Shown one piece after another: positions 10,468-20,625 of a DNA stretch of 64,000 nucleotides. Numbering within the stretch: position 1 is the stretch's first letter; each line of letters starts with the position of its first letter. The notes beneath the pieces were generated by a model, which did not search any database, was not told the DNA's origin, and saw nothing but the letters and a program-made list of their open reading frames with translations. This DNA comes from Erwinia_E haradaeae_D (GTDB lineage: Bacteria; Pseudomonadota; Gammaproteobacteria; Enterobacterales; Enterobacteriaceae), in contig NZ_LR217715.1 of NCBI RefSeq assembly GCF_900698935.1, positions 930,001-994,000 on the forward strand. The letters run 5' to 3'. Made by a program: the position numbers and the translations under genes.

Positions 10468-12125
10468 CTTGTGGTGACCTGTCTCGTCTCTATCACATTC
10501 TCACTGTATTTATTAGTTATCACTTAGATGACTTACTACCTCATACAGGTATGTCACGCTTATTCAAAGTTTGCCGAAAATGTCTCTTTTGGGTTCCAAA
10601 AAAACATATTCATGAATCTATCGGCACACGCTTACGTTTTGCCCTAGAACACCTAGGACCAGTATGGATTAAATTTGGCCAAATGATTTCTACACGTGGT
10701 GATATATTTCCGATTCAGATTACAACACAATTAGAGCTTCTTCAAAACCATGTTACTCCTTTTGATGGGAAAGAAGCCATTGCATTAATTGAGCGCTCAT
10801 GCCAAATAGTCATTACAGACCAATTTGATGACTTTAATGCGATTCCATTAGCAACAGCATCGATTGCTCAAGTGCATACCGCTATATTAAAAGAAAATGG
10901 ACGTGAGGTGGCGATCAAAGTCATCCGCCCTGCAATTATCTCAGTAATCAAAGCAGATATAAAATTACTTTATAAACTAGCTTCCTGGATACCACGTTTT
11001 ATCCCTGATGCTAGACGTCTACGTCCTCAAGAAGTGGTTGCATACTACGAACACACTCTAATGAGCGAGCTTAATCTATTACGTGAAGCTGCTAATGCAG
11101 TGCAAATGCGTCGTAATTTTGAAAACAGCAGAATCTTATACGTACCAGAAATTTACTCAAAGTATTGTAGCGAACATGTTTTAGTGATGGAACGTGTTTA
11201 TGGTATCCCAATCTCTAATATTCACATATTAGAAGAACATGGCATAAACATGTCTCTCTTAGCTGAGCGCGGTGTACAAATATTTTTTACACAAGTTTTT
11301 CGAGATAGCTTCTTTCACGCAGATATGCACCCCGGTAATATTTTTGTAAGTTACCAACATCCACACGATCCAAAATATATCGGAATTGATTATGGCATAG
11401 TAAGCACCTTAAGCAAAAAAGATCAACGGTATTTAGCAGAAAATTTTATCGCTTTCTTTAATCGCGATTACCGTAAGGTCGCAGAACTCCATATAGATTC
11501 AGGATGGATACCAAGGGATACAAACATAACAGACTTTGAGTTTGCTATTCGTTGTGTATGTGAACCTATTTTTAAAAAACCTTTAATCGAAATTTCGTTT
11601 GGAAATTTACTGATAAACTTATTTAAAACAGCACGTTGTTTCCATATGGAGGTACAGCCACAATTAGTTTTATTACAAAAAACATTGCTTTATGTTGAAG
11701 GTATAGGTCGTAAAATTGACCCTCATCTAGATCTATGGAAAACCGCCAAACCCTTCCTTGAAGATTGGATAACAGATCAAGTTAGTATAACAACTCTGGC
11801 AAATACTTTAAAAAATAAAATACCAATTTGGATTGAAAGGCTGTCTGAATTACCTGATCTACTCTATGAGAATCTCAAGATCACACATAGTACACCACCG
11901 CATGATCATATAAAATCGCTTACTAAAAATATCAACATTCAACATTCTCCGCATTGTCCATCATGTTATTGGTTTAGTTTTGATAAAATGCTCCTCTTAA
12001 GCGGAACCATTATTCTTGTCTGGCGACCAAATTTGGATATTCTGGCACTAGGACTTATTACTTTGAGCATGCGTCAATGGATGACAAAAGATCGCAATAA
12101 CACACCAACGTCAAATCACCACTAA
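10464..12125 (+). CDS. ubiB: Atypical kinase/ATPase UbiB for ubiquinone synthesis
   Basis: Membrane-anchored UbiB/ADCK-family ATPase needed for ubiquinone biosynthesis. The 553 residues (E. coli 546) carry the KxGQ motif in VWIKFGQMISTRGD, the Ala-rich loop TASIAQVH, the invariant Lys in VAIKV, the catalytic FHADMHPGNIF and the metal-binding IDYG. Two hydrophobic C-terminal segments lie around MLLLSGTIILVW and LDILALGLITLSM (about 505-540). It overlaps the end of ubiJ by four bases. tatA, which follows ubiB in enterobacteria, is absent. Confidence 0.97.
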   Translation: MTCGDLSRLYHILTVFISYHLDDLLPHTGMSRLFKVCRKCLFWVPKKHIHESIGTRLRFALEHLGPVWIKFGQMISTRGDIFPIQITTQLELLQNHVTPFDGKEAIALIERSCQIVITDQFDDFNAIPLATASIAQVHTAILKENGREVAIKVIRPAIISVIKADIKLLYKLASWIPRFIPDARRLRPQEVVAYYEHTLMSELNLLREAANAVQMRRNFENSRILYVPEIYSKYCSEHVLVMERVYGIPISNIHILEEHGINMSLLAERGVQIFFTQVFRDSFFHADMHPGNIFVSYQHPHDPKYIGIDYGIVSTLSKKDQRYLAENFIAFFNRDYRKVAELHIDSGWIPRDTNITDFEFAIRCVCEPIFKKPLIEISFGNLLINLFKTARCFHMEVQPQLVLLQKTLLYVEGIGRKIDPHLDLWKTAKPFLEDWITDQVSITTLANTLKNKIPIWIERLSELPDLLYENLKITHSTPPHDHIKSLTKNINIQHSPHCPSCYWFSFDKMLLLSGTIILVWRPNLDILALGLITLSMRQWMTKDRNNTPTSNHH

Positions 12126-12277
12126 TATTAAAATAACACTGGCTAATCCATTGTTTATAATGATAAAGCTAGTCGATCACTAAAAAACGCTACACTACAA
12201 TATACCACTAAAGCAAAATCTGTAAAGATTGTAATATGATTACATAATCAGTCTATGTGATTTAAGTGCTATTCCTA

Positions 12278-12394
12278 CTACCACCGAACATAAACATTCT
12301 TTTCTGCGGGTATGTCTGGTTCTGAATACCCACATATGAGAGCAGTAACAATATTCCAATAACATTCTTCACATACAATCGTGATCTGTGCCAT
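12278..12394 (-). CDS. Possible 38-codon small ORF (unrecognised)
   Basis: A minus-strand frame begins MAQITIVCEEC, continues through CGYSEPDIPAEK and ends YVRW before TAG. It is less AT-rich than the surrounding gap and contains a CxxC. An AGGAG abuts the ATG with no spacer, which is poor for initiation, and an in-frame TAG lies two codons upstream. I recognise no family. It could be chance or a fragment of a lost gene. Confidence 0.18.
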   Translation of the reverse strand: MAQITIVCEECYWNIVTALICGYSEPDIPAEKNVYVRW

Positions 12395-13250
12395 CTCCTA
12401 ATCTCAGACTCATAGTCATGCCTACCTATTGAATACACTCATAAAACACGACGAGATAGGTTGCTTAACATCTGATCGCTTCAAAAAAAACATTCATATT
12501 TCCATACAGCAAAAATCTATTACTCTCCGCATTCAGTGAGCAAAATTTCAAGAAAAATAAAATATCTTATGACTCTAAAGAAAAAATATTAGATTTAGTG
12601 ATTACCCTAGCATCTTAAACAATCAACTACATATCACACAGCAACATTAGCGATTAGCTGTTACATAGAATCAATTGTCATTTGCAATAATCTATATCTT
12701 AACTAACTATGTTAGCACTAATTATTTGTTTACTGCATCGTATCACTGTGTAAAGTACTACCAAATAACATCATTTATATCTTTCTTCAAGTTGTCACAA
12801 ATAGTATTTGTTTATTAAAAACGTCACAACTTATGAAAGCATATTTTATTCGCTTATCTTAGTAAAAAATAGCAACAAATAAATATGAGTCTATCTTAAG
12901 TCATCACACATAAAATTCATAATAATATAATCGCAATATACAAAAAATCCATGATCGAATACAAGTAATATAGAACGATGTGAAACGATATTAAATCCAC
13001 GATTATCTAATACTCATAATACCTCGAGTCTGGATACAAAAATATATGCAAAACATTAAATCAATTAACTGTATATGCAGACTAAATAACCAGCCTCTAA
13101 TGTCGAACACACCATATCAATATTATTGCATGAACGTATAAAAAATACGATGAGGATTCTCTTAGCACTGCTTGCTTTATGCCCCTAATCCTATACGAAA
13201 AATCAATTATTCCGTATTATTCAGTATGCTATCAAAGTAGGAGCACAAAT

Positions 13251-13272
13251 CATATATCTGCACAGATATATG
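13251..13272. repeat. 22-base inverted repeat
   Basis: CATATATCTG and its reverse complement CAGATATATG separated by only two bases, a perfect 10-bp stem. It lies about 90 bases before the terminator at 13365. Could be a protein-binding palindrome, part of an RNA, or chance in AT-rich DNA. Confidence 0.4.
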
Positions 13273-13364
13273 ACAGAAGATCATGCAATACATACCGCAT
13301 CAATACATAGACTAAAAAACATTGATTACATGTAAAAGAGGTTATAAATACTCAGTGCTATATT

Positions 13365-13389
13365 GCACCCTTTATAGAAGGGTGCTTTT
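13365..13389 (+). terminator. Strong Rho-independent terminator with no gene in front
   Basis: GCACCCTT and AAGGGTGC form a perfect 8-bp GC-rich stem with a five-base loop, followed by TTTT. It is the best-formed terminator in the window. The nearest plus-strand gene, ubiB, ends 1.2 kb upstream, so it is either left over from a lost gene or ends an unannotated RNA. Confidence 0.75.
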
Positions 13390-13638
13390 GATAGCATGAT
13401 ATACAAATGCTGCTATAGTATACTTGTAGCCATGCCTCATTGTGAAGAAACTAAAGAAAAAAGATACATGTATAAGTGCCACCAAATATTGTCAGCTATA
13501 TATGTTGTATACTATATACATGTAATCATAAAAAACACCTATTAAGAAAGATATATATGATATAGATGTATATATGTATTCATGGTTTGAAACACATATT
13601 TTTTACTGCTAATACGTTAAACAATATGCGCTTGATCA

Positions 13639-14328
13639 TTATAAAAGAGACAAGTTGATGCAGTGTGATAAGGGCGCTTGCTTTAACTCACTAAACCAAG
13701 GAATAATCCCCAGTAGTGGGCTATGCAATCGAGATGCTATTTCTTGTATGTAATCCTGAGAGCGATGAGTGGACATTTCAGGATGGTTCGCGATCCACCC
13801 TGCTAAAAATAAACCAGATTGACGTATGACTACCTCTGTAAGTAATGTATGATTGATGCAACCAAGCTTTATGCCTACCACTAAAATAACTGGTAGTCTC
13901 TCAGCAATCACCCAATCAGAATAAAGAGTATCCTGTCCTAAAGGGGTAAACCAACCACCCGCTCCCTCCACGATAACCCAATCTGCGAGAACACCTAAAG
14001 ATCGTAGACCTGTTGACAACGTATGCACATCAATGCAACTTCCATTATCATCACTAGCTATATGTGGTGCCGTCGATTCAACAAATGAAAATGGGCTAAC
14101 CTGATCATATTCTACCGCTACATTACTAGTATCCATTAAAGCTAACGCATCAGCATTACGTATTCCGTTACTAGTGACTTCAGATCCTGAAGCCACCGGT
14201 TTATACCCTACAGCACGATGTCCCACGCGTATAGCTGCTTGCAATAACGCACAAGAAGCTAGAGTTTTTCCAATATTTGTATCAGTTCCAGTAATAAAAA
14301 AATATCTAGTCACATTCATAAATTCCAT
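13639..14328 (-). CDS. bioD: Dethiobiotin synthetase BioD
   Basis: ATP-dependent closure of the ureido ring of dethiobiotin from diaminopelargonate and CO2, the step before biotin synthase. The 229 residues (E. coli 225) show the P-loop GTDTNIGKT, the GYKPVASGSE substrate/Mg loop and VEGAGGWFTPL. The E. coli start corresponds to the ATG at 14319 (MNVTRYF), which has a GGA just upstream; the annotated ATG at 14328 adds three residues. No other bio gene is in the window: in E. coli bioD closes the bioBFCD operon, here it is alone, so a full pathway must be encoded elsewhere or the gene is a relic. Confidence 0.95.
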   Translation of the reverse strand: MEFMNVTRYFFITGTDTNIGKTLASCALLQAAIRVGHRAVGYKPVASGSEVTSNGIRNADALALMDTSNVAVEYDQVSPFSFVESTAPHIASDDNGSCIDVHTLSTGLRSLGVLADWVIVEGAGGWFTPLGQDTLYSDWVIAERLPVILVVGIKLGCINHTLLTEVVIRQSGLFLAGWIANHPEMSTHRSQDYIQEIASRLHSPLLGIIPWFSELKQAPLSHCINLSLL

Positions 14329-15104
14329 GCATCTATATTTTAGATGAGATGACTACCTAATATTGATGTGAAAACTACCTATGGAGTTACAATATAATAC
14401 TTTGTTTGTTGAGGTGAATATTGCATAATGATATTATCTCTTCACCTATATGATTGAATACAAGATGCTGCACACCTCCCTCATGTTATCCATAAAGGAT
14501 GAGCAAAAAAAATTTTGATTTTATTATTCAGATGACGTGAGACAGAAACATCATCCTATTTTATTCTGAATCACCATATAGCATGCACACTTCAGAAAAC
14601 ATATTTATTTTATAAATGAAATATGTTATCTCTGATCATTGTTATAGACAATATTACTGCGTGCGCAAAAACTAAAATCCTCAGATAACATCATAAATAT
14701 TATTACAATCATCATAAAGAATTCATGCAAAGCGGCTATTCTATAAAAAATAATAGTGCTAATTCTGAAGTGTAGTGCAAAATGTTCTATCTTTAATTCA
14801 TGTAACATTTATACACAGTAGGTATATTATGATCACTCTAATAGCAGCGTATTATTAACGATGCCCATAACAGTAATTATACACTACTATTCCTAGTATT
14901 AAATTCATATTTTTCTAAAAAGATCATATTGTGTCATTGACCTATGATGAGAAAAACAAACAAAAAAGCGTTTCAGCTGTCACTAGCCATCTATAATAGA
15001 AAGTATAATCCTGTAAAATTATTCAGACTCCGGTCAGAATCATACTAAATCATAGAGCTTGTACAAAGCATAGCATATGAAACATGTAAAACTTATATCG
15101 TGAC

Positions 15105-15131
15105 AGATCCTAGCGGAAAAGGATCTTTTTT
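15105..15131 (+). terminator. Second orphan Rho-independent terminator
   Basis: AGATCCT and AGGATCT pair over 7 bp with an eight-base loop and run into six T. No plus-strand gene lies within 2.9 kb upstream. Together with the nearby stem-loop at 15021-15040 it may be the 3' end of a small RNA or the only survivor of a deleted gene. Confidence 0.6.
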
Positions 15132-16594
15132 CATCATAGTAATCATTACTAATCTTAAGCACTTGAGCAGCGGACTCCAGTAGATCCAAATTGATACTCA
15201 AGCATTTAACACATAACACTAATATGCATCAGAAATACTAATTTTTTAATCCTTAATTATTACAACATATAAAATATTATTACACTATTCTATCCGAGAT
15301 CCATCACACTCAACACATCATGTATGGTTAAAAATTATGTTCCAGCCACAAAAAAAGCATATCTAGTAGAAGGAGATAGTACTAAAATACTTCAAGATAC
15401 CTATCCAAAATTTTTCTCATACTAGCATGTATATTACACCTAAATTGTCTATACTCTTAATAATCAGACTTACATACCGCATTATCAATTTACCCAAGCA
15501 CGCCATGCTCTGTATCAGATATAACATTTAAGTATGAAAAATACAAAAATAATTATCTCACACAATACCCCGATATTCACTTACCTGTCTTTAAGACTCT
15601 GCTTCCCAAGCCTGTAGAAAACAGCAAACTGTGTCACTATTATGCACCAACCTCAAGAGAATTCACACGCGTGCTATTTATCAAATATTACTATAGTATA
15701 TCCGCCAGAAGGAAACCTCTCAGAGCAAAGATCGCAAAATATCCTCATGAAATAAGTAACATTTTAGTAAAATTCACAGAACCTTATGCTACATCACTTT
15801 TTTATATGACATGAAAAACCAAGAAGGACATCGTACATTCGTTTCTTCTGCTCACCATACAATGCAATAAAAGACAAAAGAGATTTTAAGCATCTCTGGA
15901 CATAGCATTCCGGTAACGCCATTATTAAAATAATGCACAACACATAGAAATCTCAGGTTCTTATTCTGACACATGCATATTAGTCTATATACTAATTGTT
16001 TCTAATATGAATTAAATATGATTTATGATATATGATGTATTCTGAAACTTAAGATGATTTAATCACAAAATTCATCAATATTTCATAAAACACCTTACAT
16101 ACACTCGCTTCAATTACCGTTTTGAGCACAATACAATCAATAAAAATGAATTATATACAAAGGTTAACAGTAAAATACTATGATTTGTTTTTTAGTCACA
16201 ACAAAGATCTAGAGATGATTAAGCTGCTATTTTAGTTACAATATAAATTGTTCAACTTAAAATTATGCACTCCACATACTAAAAAATATTTGCTTATGCT
16301 CTTTTTACACTATAAAAATCTCTAATCATTCTATATCTTACTCATAATCACAACCATGCACTATGCGATGCTAGCTGTGTAAATATGATGTAACTCATAT
16401 CCCTCAGTGATAATCTTTTAGATTGTATTTACAACAATGTACTCCTGCATATGAATTTAACAAACCGTACATTATACTTCAGAACTACTTTACACAGGTC
16501 GATTATTTCAAAGAATCAGTTGACATGCTATACAAAAAAACAAAAGCAGGTCATTTTTCTCATATATTAGGCATATAACTTCTATCACTCTCCC

Positions 16595-16612
16595 CTGTCT
16601 CAATATAGACAG
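16595..16612 (-). terminator. Hairpin just after the autotransporter gene
   Basis: CTGTCT / AGACAG, six base pairs with a six-base loop, 17 bases beyond the stop codon on the minus strand. There is no U-run after it, so it may protect the mRNA end rather than terminate by itself. Confidence 0.35.
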
Positions 16613-16629
16613 TGCTTGGCGAACAAACA

Positions 16630-18864
16630 TTAAAATGTTCCTGCTACACTTGCTAACCACTTCCAACTTTTAAAACCTTCATTATTTTTAGTCATGGTCT
16701 TGAAGACAGATAACGATAGATTGTTATTAAATGTGTATATCACACCAGTTTTTAATATACGAATCATAGGTGGTATGTTGCCATAGCTGTTATTGAGAAA
16801 TTGACCACTTATATCAGCCTTAGAGAGAAATGAATTCCACTGTAACATATGTTCTATTTTCACTCCTGACACTAATATGACCGGTTTTAAAATAGATATT
16901 CGTATATCAGCCCCTGCATCTCCCCTAATATTGCTATAATTAATCTTTCTATACGATACTACAGGAAAATTCATGGTTCGTGCTTCCAGGTACGCATCGC
17001 GAGAGATTGCATTATAACCTATACTTGTATGCCAAAAACATGCAATATTTTTACTCAAAATCGAGTGACCACCCCCCCACTCTAAAGAAGAACTTAATCC
17101 ATTAAACTCCGTATTACCTTCTCCCGCTGCAGTATGTAACAGCGCAGCACGCTTAATGTCTATTTTAGACTGATTAAATGACACAGCTGGACGCAAATAG
17201 AAGTCACCAAATTTCTGCAAAGCATGCCAATCAGCATACAATCCCACACCAAGGTTATTACCATTAATTTTATGGCTCTTTGGAAGAGAAGAAGGCAAAA
17301 ATCGCGTTACCACACCTCCAAAAGAAAATGCCTCTGTCAGCCCATATCCAACATTAACTACTGGTAATACATCCTTGTCAACAAAAGTCGCAGGATTAAC
17401 ATGTATTAACCAACACATATTCTTACTATTAGCGATACACCCTTGTTGTAAATTAGTGAGCGCACGTTGCTGCGCGGTCATTAATGAAAAAGTATCTATT
17501 GCCACTTGATTCATAGTCGAAATAGCATCAGATAAGTCGAACATGGACGGCTTACTTCTAGAAGATGAATCAACAGATGAAGTTGCTTCTTGAGATGCTG
17601 CCGATTCTGCGGAAGAGCCGTCAGCAGATAGATCAGTGATATATTTAGGTAGGTAGATAAAAAATGGCCTTTTGTGTACACTCTTTCCCATAGATACACC
17701 TATAGCCATTTTCCCATCAGGTGAGAACGCTAAAATATCAGATCTCCCAGCAAAATCAGGTTCTAATGCTCCTACATCTAACCAATGAGACCATTTTTCA
17801 CCATACCAAATAGTTGGATGACCTGCAAAATCTTTTTCAGGAATGTGTGAAGAACTTCCAGCTGCTAGCTTCCCATCATTGGATAGAGCATAGATCTTAG
17901 AAGATATCGCACCACTCTTACTTGATTCATCGAGATTAACTTTATGCTCCCATTTATCGCCATACCAAATAGTGGCATGAGGATTCCGATCTTCACCAGC
18001 GTAGTATCCACCTGCTACCTTGCCATCACCAGAAATAACATTAACTTCAGATGATTGAAAAAACATAGCCTCCTTTCCGGATGAATCATCTACATGCGTC
18101 TGTGTCTGCCAATTTTCACCAGACCAAATAACTCCGTGCTGATCATGTGTGGCAACACTAAAGTCACCACCTGCTACTTTTCCATCAGCAGAAAGCGTTA
18201 AGACTTCAGAAGATACAGGCTGCTTAGCGCCTATAATACCTATGTCAGTCTTAGTGCCCCAATTTTCACCAGACCAGATTGTAGCATGATTCTTCTGGTA
18301 CCTATTAAGAGTCGAAGATCCTCCAGCTATTTTCCCATCTGCAGATAAACTGTTGACCACGGAAACACTGGTATGCTCCGGTGTCCAGTGCTCTAAATTT
18401 GTTACTTTTCCCCAATTGGGACCAGACCAAATCACTGCATGACGTACATCTGTCTCAACAGGCGCATAACCTCCTGCTATCGTCCCATCGGCAGACAAAC
18501 TATGTACCAGCGAAAAACTAGAATAATCATCGTCTGCAGTTGGGGTAGGTAGAGGCAAGATCTTTGCAGTACCCCAATTTTGTCCGGACCATATTGTCGC
18601 CCGCATCTCATCTTCATTCCTATAGCTCTGCCCTCCAGCAACCTTTCCGTTCAAGACTATACTAAATATGCTGCTATACGCTGGTGGGTCTGGAGTCGGT
18701 GTAGTTATATGTGTTGTATCATCTGTAGCATGATTTAAGGCAGACGGCTCTGTACCAGCGGCACTTACTGTCTGCGTACCGCCAATCAAAAGAGATAACA
18801 CACAACATACAAAATGTATTCTTCTGTGATATATACATATCATTTTATTATTAACGAACTTCAT
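16630..18864 (-). CDS. Autotransporter with HAF-type repeat passenger
   Basis: Surface or secreted protein of the type Va autotransporter kind; its target is unknown. Residues 1-36 are a long signal peptide (basic start, CVLSLLIGG core, cleavage near VSAA). Residues ~62-405 hold about seven tandem ~50-residue repeats with the pattern LSADGKVAGG...HATIWSGENWG, a HAF-like signature predicted to be beta-rich. A Ser/Ala linker (~410-445) leads to a helix (~445-475) and a C-terminal beta-barrel (~490-744) ending in a terminal Phe, the usual outer-membrane signal. Two Cys (475, 484) flank the helix. The frame is intact over 2.2 kb in a region otherwise stripped of genes, which argues for selection. 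It is divergent from metK. I cannot name a gene symbol. Confidence 0.85.
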   Translation of the reverse strand: MKFVNNKMICIYHRRIHFVCCVLSLLIGGTQTVSAAGTEPSALNHATDDTTHITTPTPDPPAYSSIFSIVLNGKVAGGQSYRNEDEMRATIWSGQNWGTAKILPLPTPTADDDYSSFSLVHSLSADGTIAGGYAPVETDVRHAVIWSGPNWGKVTNLEHWTPEHTSVSVVNSLSADGKIAGGSSTLNRYQKNHATIWSGENWGTKTDIGIIGAKQPVSSEVLTLSADGKVAGGDFSVATHDQHGVIWSGENWQTQTHVDDSSGKEAMFFQSSEVNVISGDGKVAGGYYAGEDRNPHATIWYGDKWEHKVNLDESSKSGAISSKIYALSNDGKLAAGSSSHIPEKDFAGHPTIWYGEKWSHWLDVGALEPDFAGRSDILAFSPDGKMAIGVSMGKSVHKRPFFIYLPKYITDLSADGSSAESAASQEATSSVDSSSRSKPSMFDLSDAISTMNQVAIDTFSLMTAQQRALTNLQQGCIANSKNMCWLIHVNPATFVDKDVLPVVNVGYGLTEAFSFGGVVTRFLPSSLPKSHKINGNNLGVGLYADWHALQKFGDFYLRPAVSFNQSKIDIKRAALLHTAAGEGNTEFNGLSSSLEWGGGHSILSKNIACFWHTSIGYNAISRDAYLEARTMNFPVVSYRKINYSNIRGDAGADIRISILKPVILVSGVKIEHMLQWNSFLSKADISGQFLNNSYGNIPPMIRILKTGVIYTFNNNLSLSVFKTMTKNNEGFKSWKWLASVAGTF

Positions 18865-19099
18865 ACTACTAGTTCTCCCCTGAGTAGAGGAATGGAGGCT
18901 TAGTTTTACACATAGATAAATTTACTGCCTAGCTTAATTGTGATTAGCATATCTCTATATCTCTAATAATATTATATAGTTCTCACCGTAGCTGTTATTC
19001 AACACATTCGACCACCAACCTAAATGATTAATAATCAATCAACTTGCAATGTGATCAACCAAGAATACAGACATCCATATACCTAAGTTTATAAACACA

Positions 19100-19127
19100 T
19101 TACAATATATTTCTACCAATGTATACT
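19100..19127 (+). promoter_or_regulatory. Probable sigma-70 promoter of metK
   Basis: TTACAA (19100-19105) and TATACT (19122-19127) separated by 16 bases. It would start transcription near 19134, giving a ~20-base leader with TAAGGT in front of the metK ATG. I see no MetJ box pattern clear enough to call. Confidence 0.5.
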
Positions 19128-19155
19128 TGAACGTAAATTAAGGTAAAAATAGAAA

Positions 19156-20319
19156 ATGGCTAAACATTTATTTACATCTGAATCCGTCTCAGAGGGGCAT
19201 CCGGATAAAATCGCTGATCAAATTTCCGATGCAATCTTAGATGCAATTCTTACACAGGACCCACAAGCCCACGTAGCCTGTGAAACATATGTAAAAACCG
19301 GAATGGTTATGGTAGGTGGTGAAATCTCTACTAGCGCCTGGGTCGATATCGAAGAAATTGCTCGTCAAAGTCTACGAGATATTGGTTATATCCATTCTGA
19401 CATGGGTTTTGATGCTAACTCATGCGCTGTACTGAATGCGATTGGCAAACAATCACCAGACATTAATCAAGGTGTGTATCACCAAAACCCGCCAGAACAA
19501 GGAGCTGGAGATCAAGGTTTAATGTTTGGATATGCAACAAATGAAACTGATGTTTTAATGCCAGCCCCCATAACCTACGCGCACCGACTTGTCCAGCGAC
19601 AATCTGAAGTACGAAAAAATGGTTTATTACCGTGGCTGCGTCCAGATGCGAAAAGTCAAATTACCTTTCAATACGAAAATAACAAAATTGTAGGCATTGA
19701 TACAGTGGTGCTATCTACACAACATTCAGAAGATATATCACAACCAGAGCTAAAAGAGGCGGTGCTAGAGGAAATTATTAAACCCGTACTGCCCGCTGAA
19801 TGGATTCACACAGGCATTACATACCACATTAACCCTACTGGTCGTTTTGTCATTGGTGGCCCCATGGGCGACTGCGGTCTTACAGGTCGCAAAATAATAG
19901 TTGATACCTATGGGGGCATGTCTCGCCATGGTGGCGGAGCTTTTTCAGGGAAAGACCCCTCCAAAGTTGATCGCTCCGCTTCTTATGCGGCACGGTATGT
20001 TGCAAAAAACATTATTGCTTCCGGATTAGCTGAACGATGTGAAATACAAATTTCTTATGCTATCGGTATAGCAGAACCGACCTCCATAATGATAGAAACA
20101 TTTGGCACAGGAGCTGTAGATACCGCAATGCTATACCAGCTAGTCCGCGAGTTCTTCGACCTCAGGCCCTATGGTATCATCAAAATGCTAGATCTTCTGC
20201 GCCCAATCTATCGTCAAACAGCAACTTATGGTCACTTTGGTCGTGAACACTTTCCGTGGGAAAAAACAGATAAAGCACTTCAACTCCGTGAAGCGGCAGG
20301 CTTAAAACCAGGTCGTTAA
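19156..20319 (+). CDS. metK: S-adenosylmethionine synthetase MetK
   Basis: Forms AdoMet from methionine and ATP in the cytosol; essential for all methyl transfers and radical-SAM enzymes, including UbiE and QueE here. 387 residues (E. coli 384) with the GHPDK motif near the N terminus, the GAGDQGLMFGY signature, and the phosphate loop GGGAFSGKDPSKVDRS. It is a full, intact gene with its own promoter and no operon partner; speA or the galP side genes of E. coli are missing. Confidence 0.98.
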   Translation: MAKHLFTSESVSEGHPDKIADQISDAILDAILTQDPQAHVACETYVKTGMVMVGGEISTSAWVDIEEIARQSLRDIGYIHSDMGFDANSCAVLNAIGKQSPDINQGVYHQNPPEQGAGDQGLMFGYATNETDVLMPAPITYAHRLVQRQSEVRKNGLLPWLRPDAKSQITFQYENNKIVGIDTVVLSTQHSEDISQPELKEAVLEEIIKPVLPAEWIHTGITYHINPTGRFVIGGPMGDCGLTGRKIIVDTYGGMSRHGGGAFSGKDPSKVDRSASYAARYVAKNIIASGLAERCEIQISYAIGIAEPTSIMIETFGTGAVDTAMLYQLVREFFDLRPYGIIKMLDLLRPIYRQTATYGHFGREHFPWEKTDKALQLREAAGLKPGR

Positions 20320-20625
20320 GACGATACTTGTGTCCAAACATAGTATAAAGTATACAATGCTGCTTTAATTCAATATATATATGTGTGCTCTATTATAATC
20401 AGATCTGGATATTACCCTCAAAAAATATGTGCACTATCTATATTATGATAGCAACATAGACTCGAGATACTTATATTAGGATGCACATAGTTGTACTAAA
20501 CAATTCTGATAAAGAAGCATTGTTATTAAATCTACTAGAATTACTCATACATCATAAGTTTACTTTCAAAAATACTTAATCAAATCACTCTCAATATTTT
20601 TAGTTTTTAATATTCAGGAGAATAC
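20320..20625. other. Intergenic region metK-pepA
   Basis: About 300 AT-rich bases with no gene. A weak ATACT/AGTAT stem follows metK. The pepA leader ends with AGGAG just before its ATG. E. coli pepA has a long regulated leader (PepA and ArgR sites); nothing comparable is evident. Confidence 0.45.

Larger units (their letters stand above)
12126..13638. other. 1.5 kb interval where tatABC would be expected
   Basis: No tatA, tatB or tatC remnant can be read. It holds a possible short minus-strand frame (12278-12394), a 22-base inverted repeat (13251-13272) and a strong plus-strand terminator (13365-13389), each listed separately. Confidence 0.5.
14329..16629. other. 2.3 kb gene-free region between bioD and the autotransporter
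   Basis: No protein family recognised on either strand. It contains a plus-strand terminator-like hairpin (15105-15131) and, just before it, an imperfect stem-loop at 15021-15040 (ATTC-A-GAC / GTC-A-GAAT). The left end should carry the bioD promoter. Otherwise AT-rich and without structure I can name. Confidence 0.5.
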
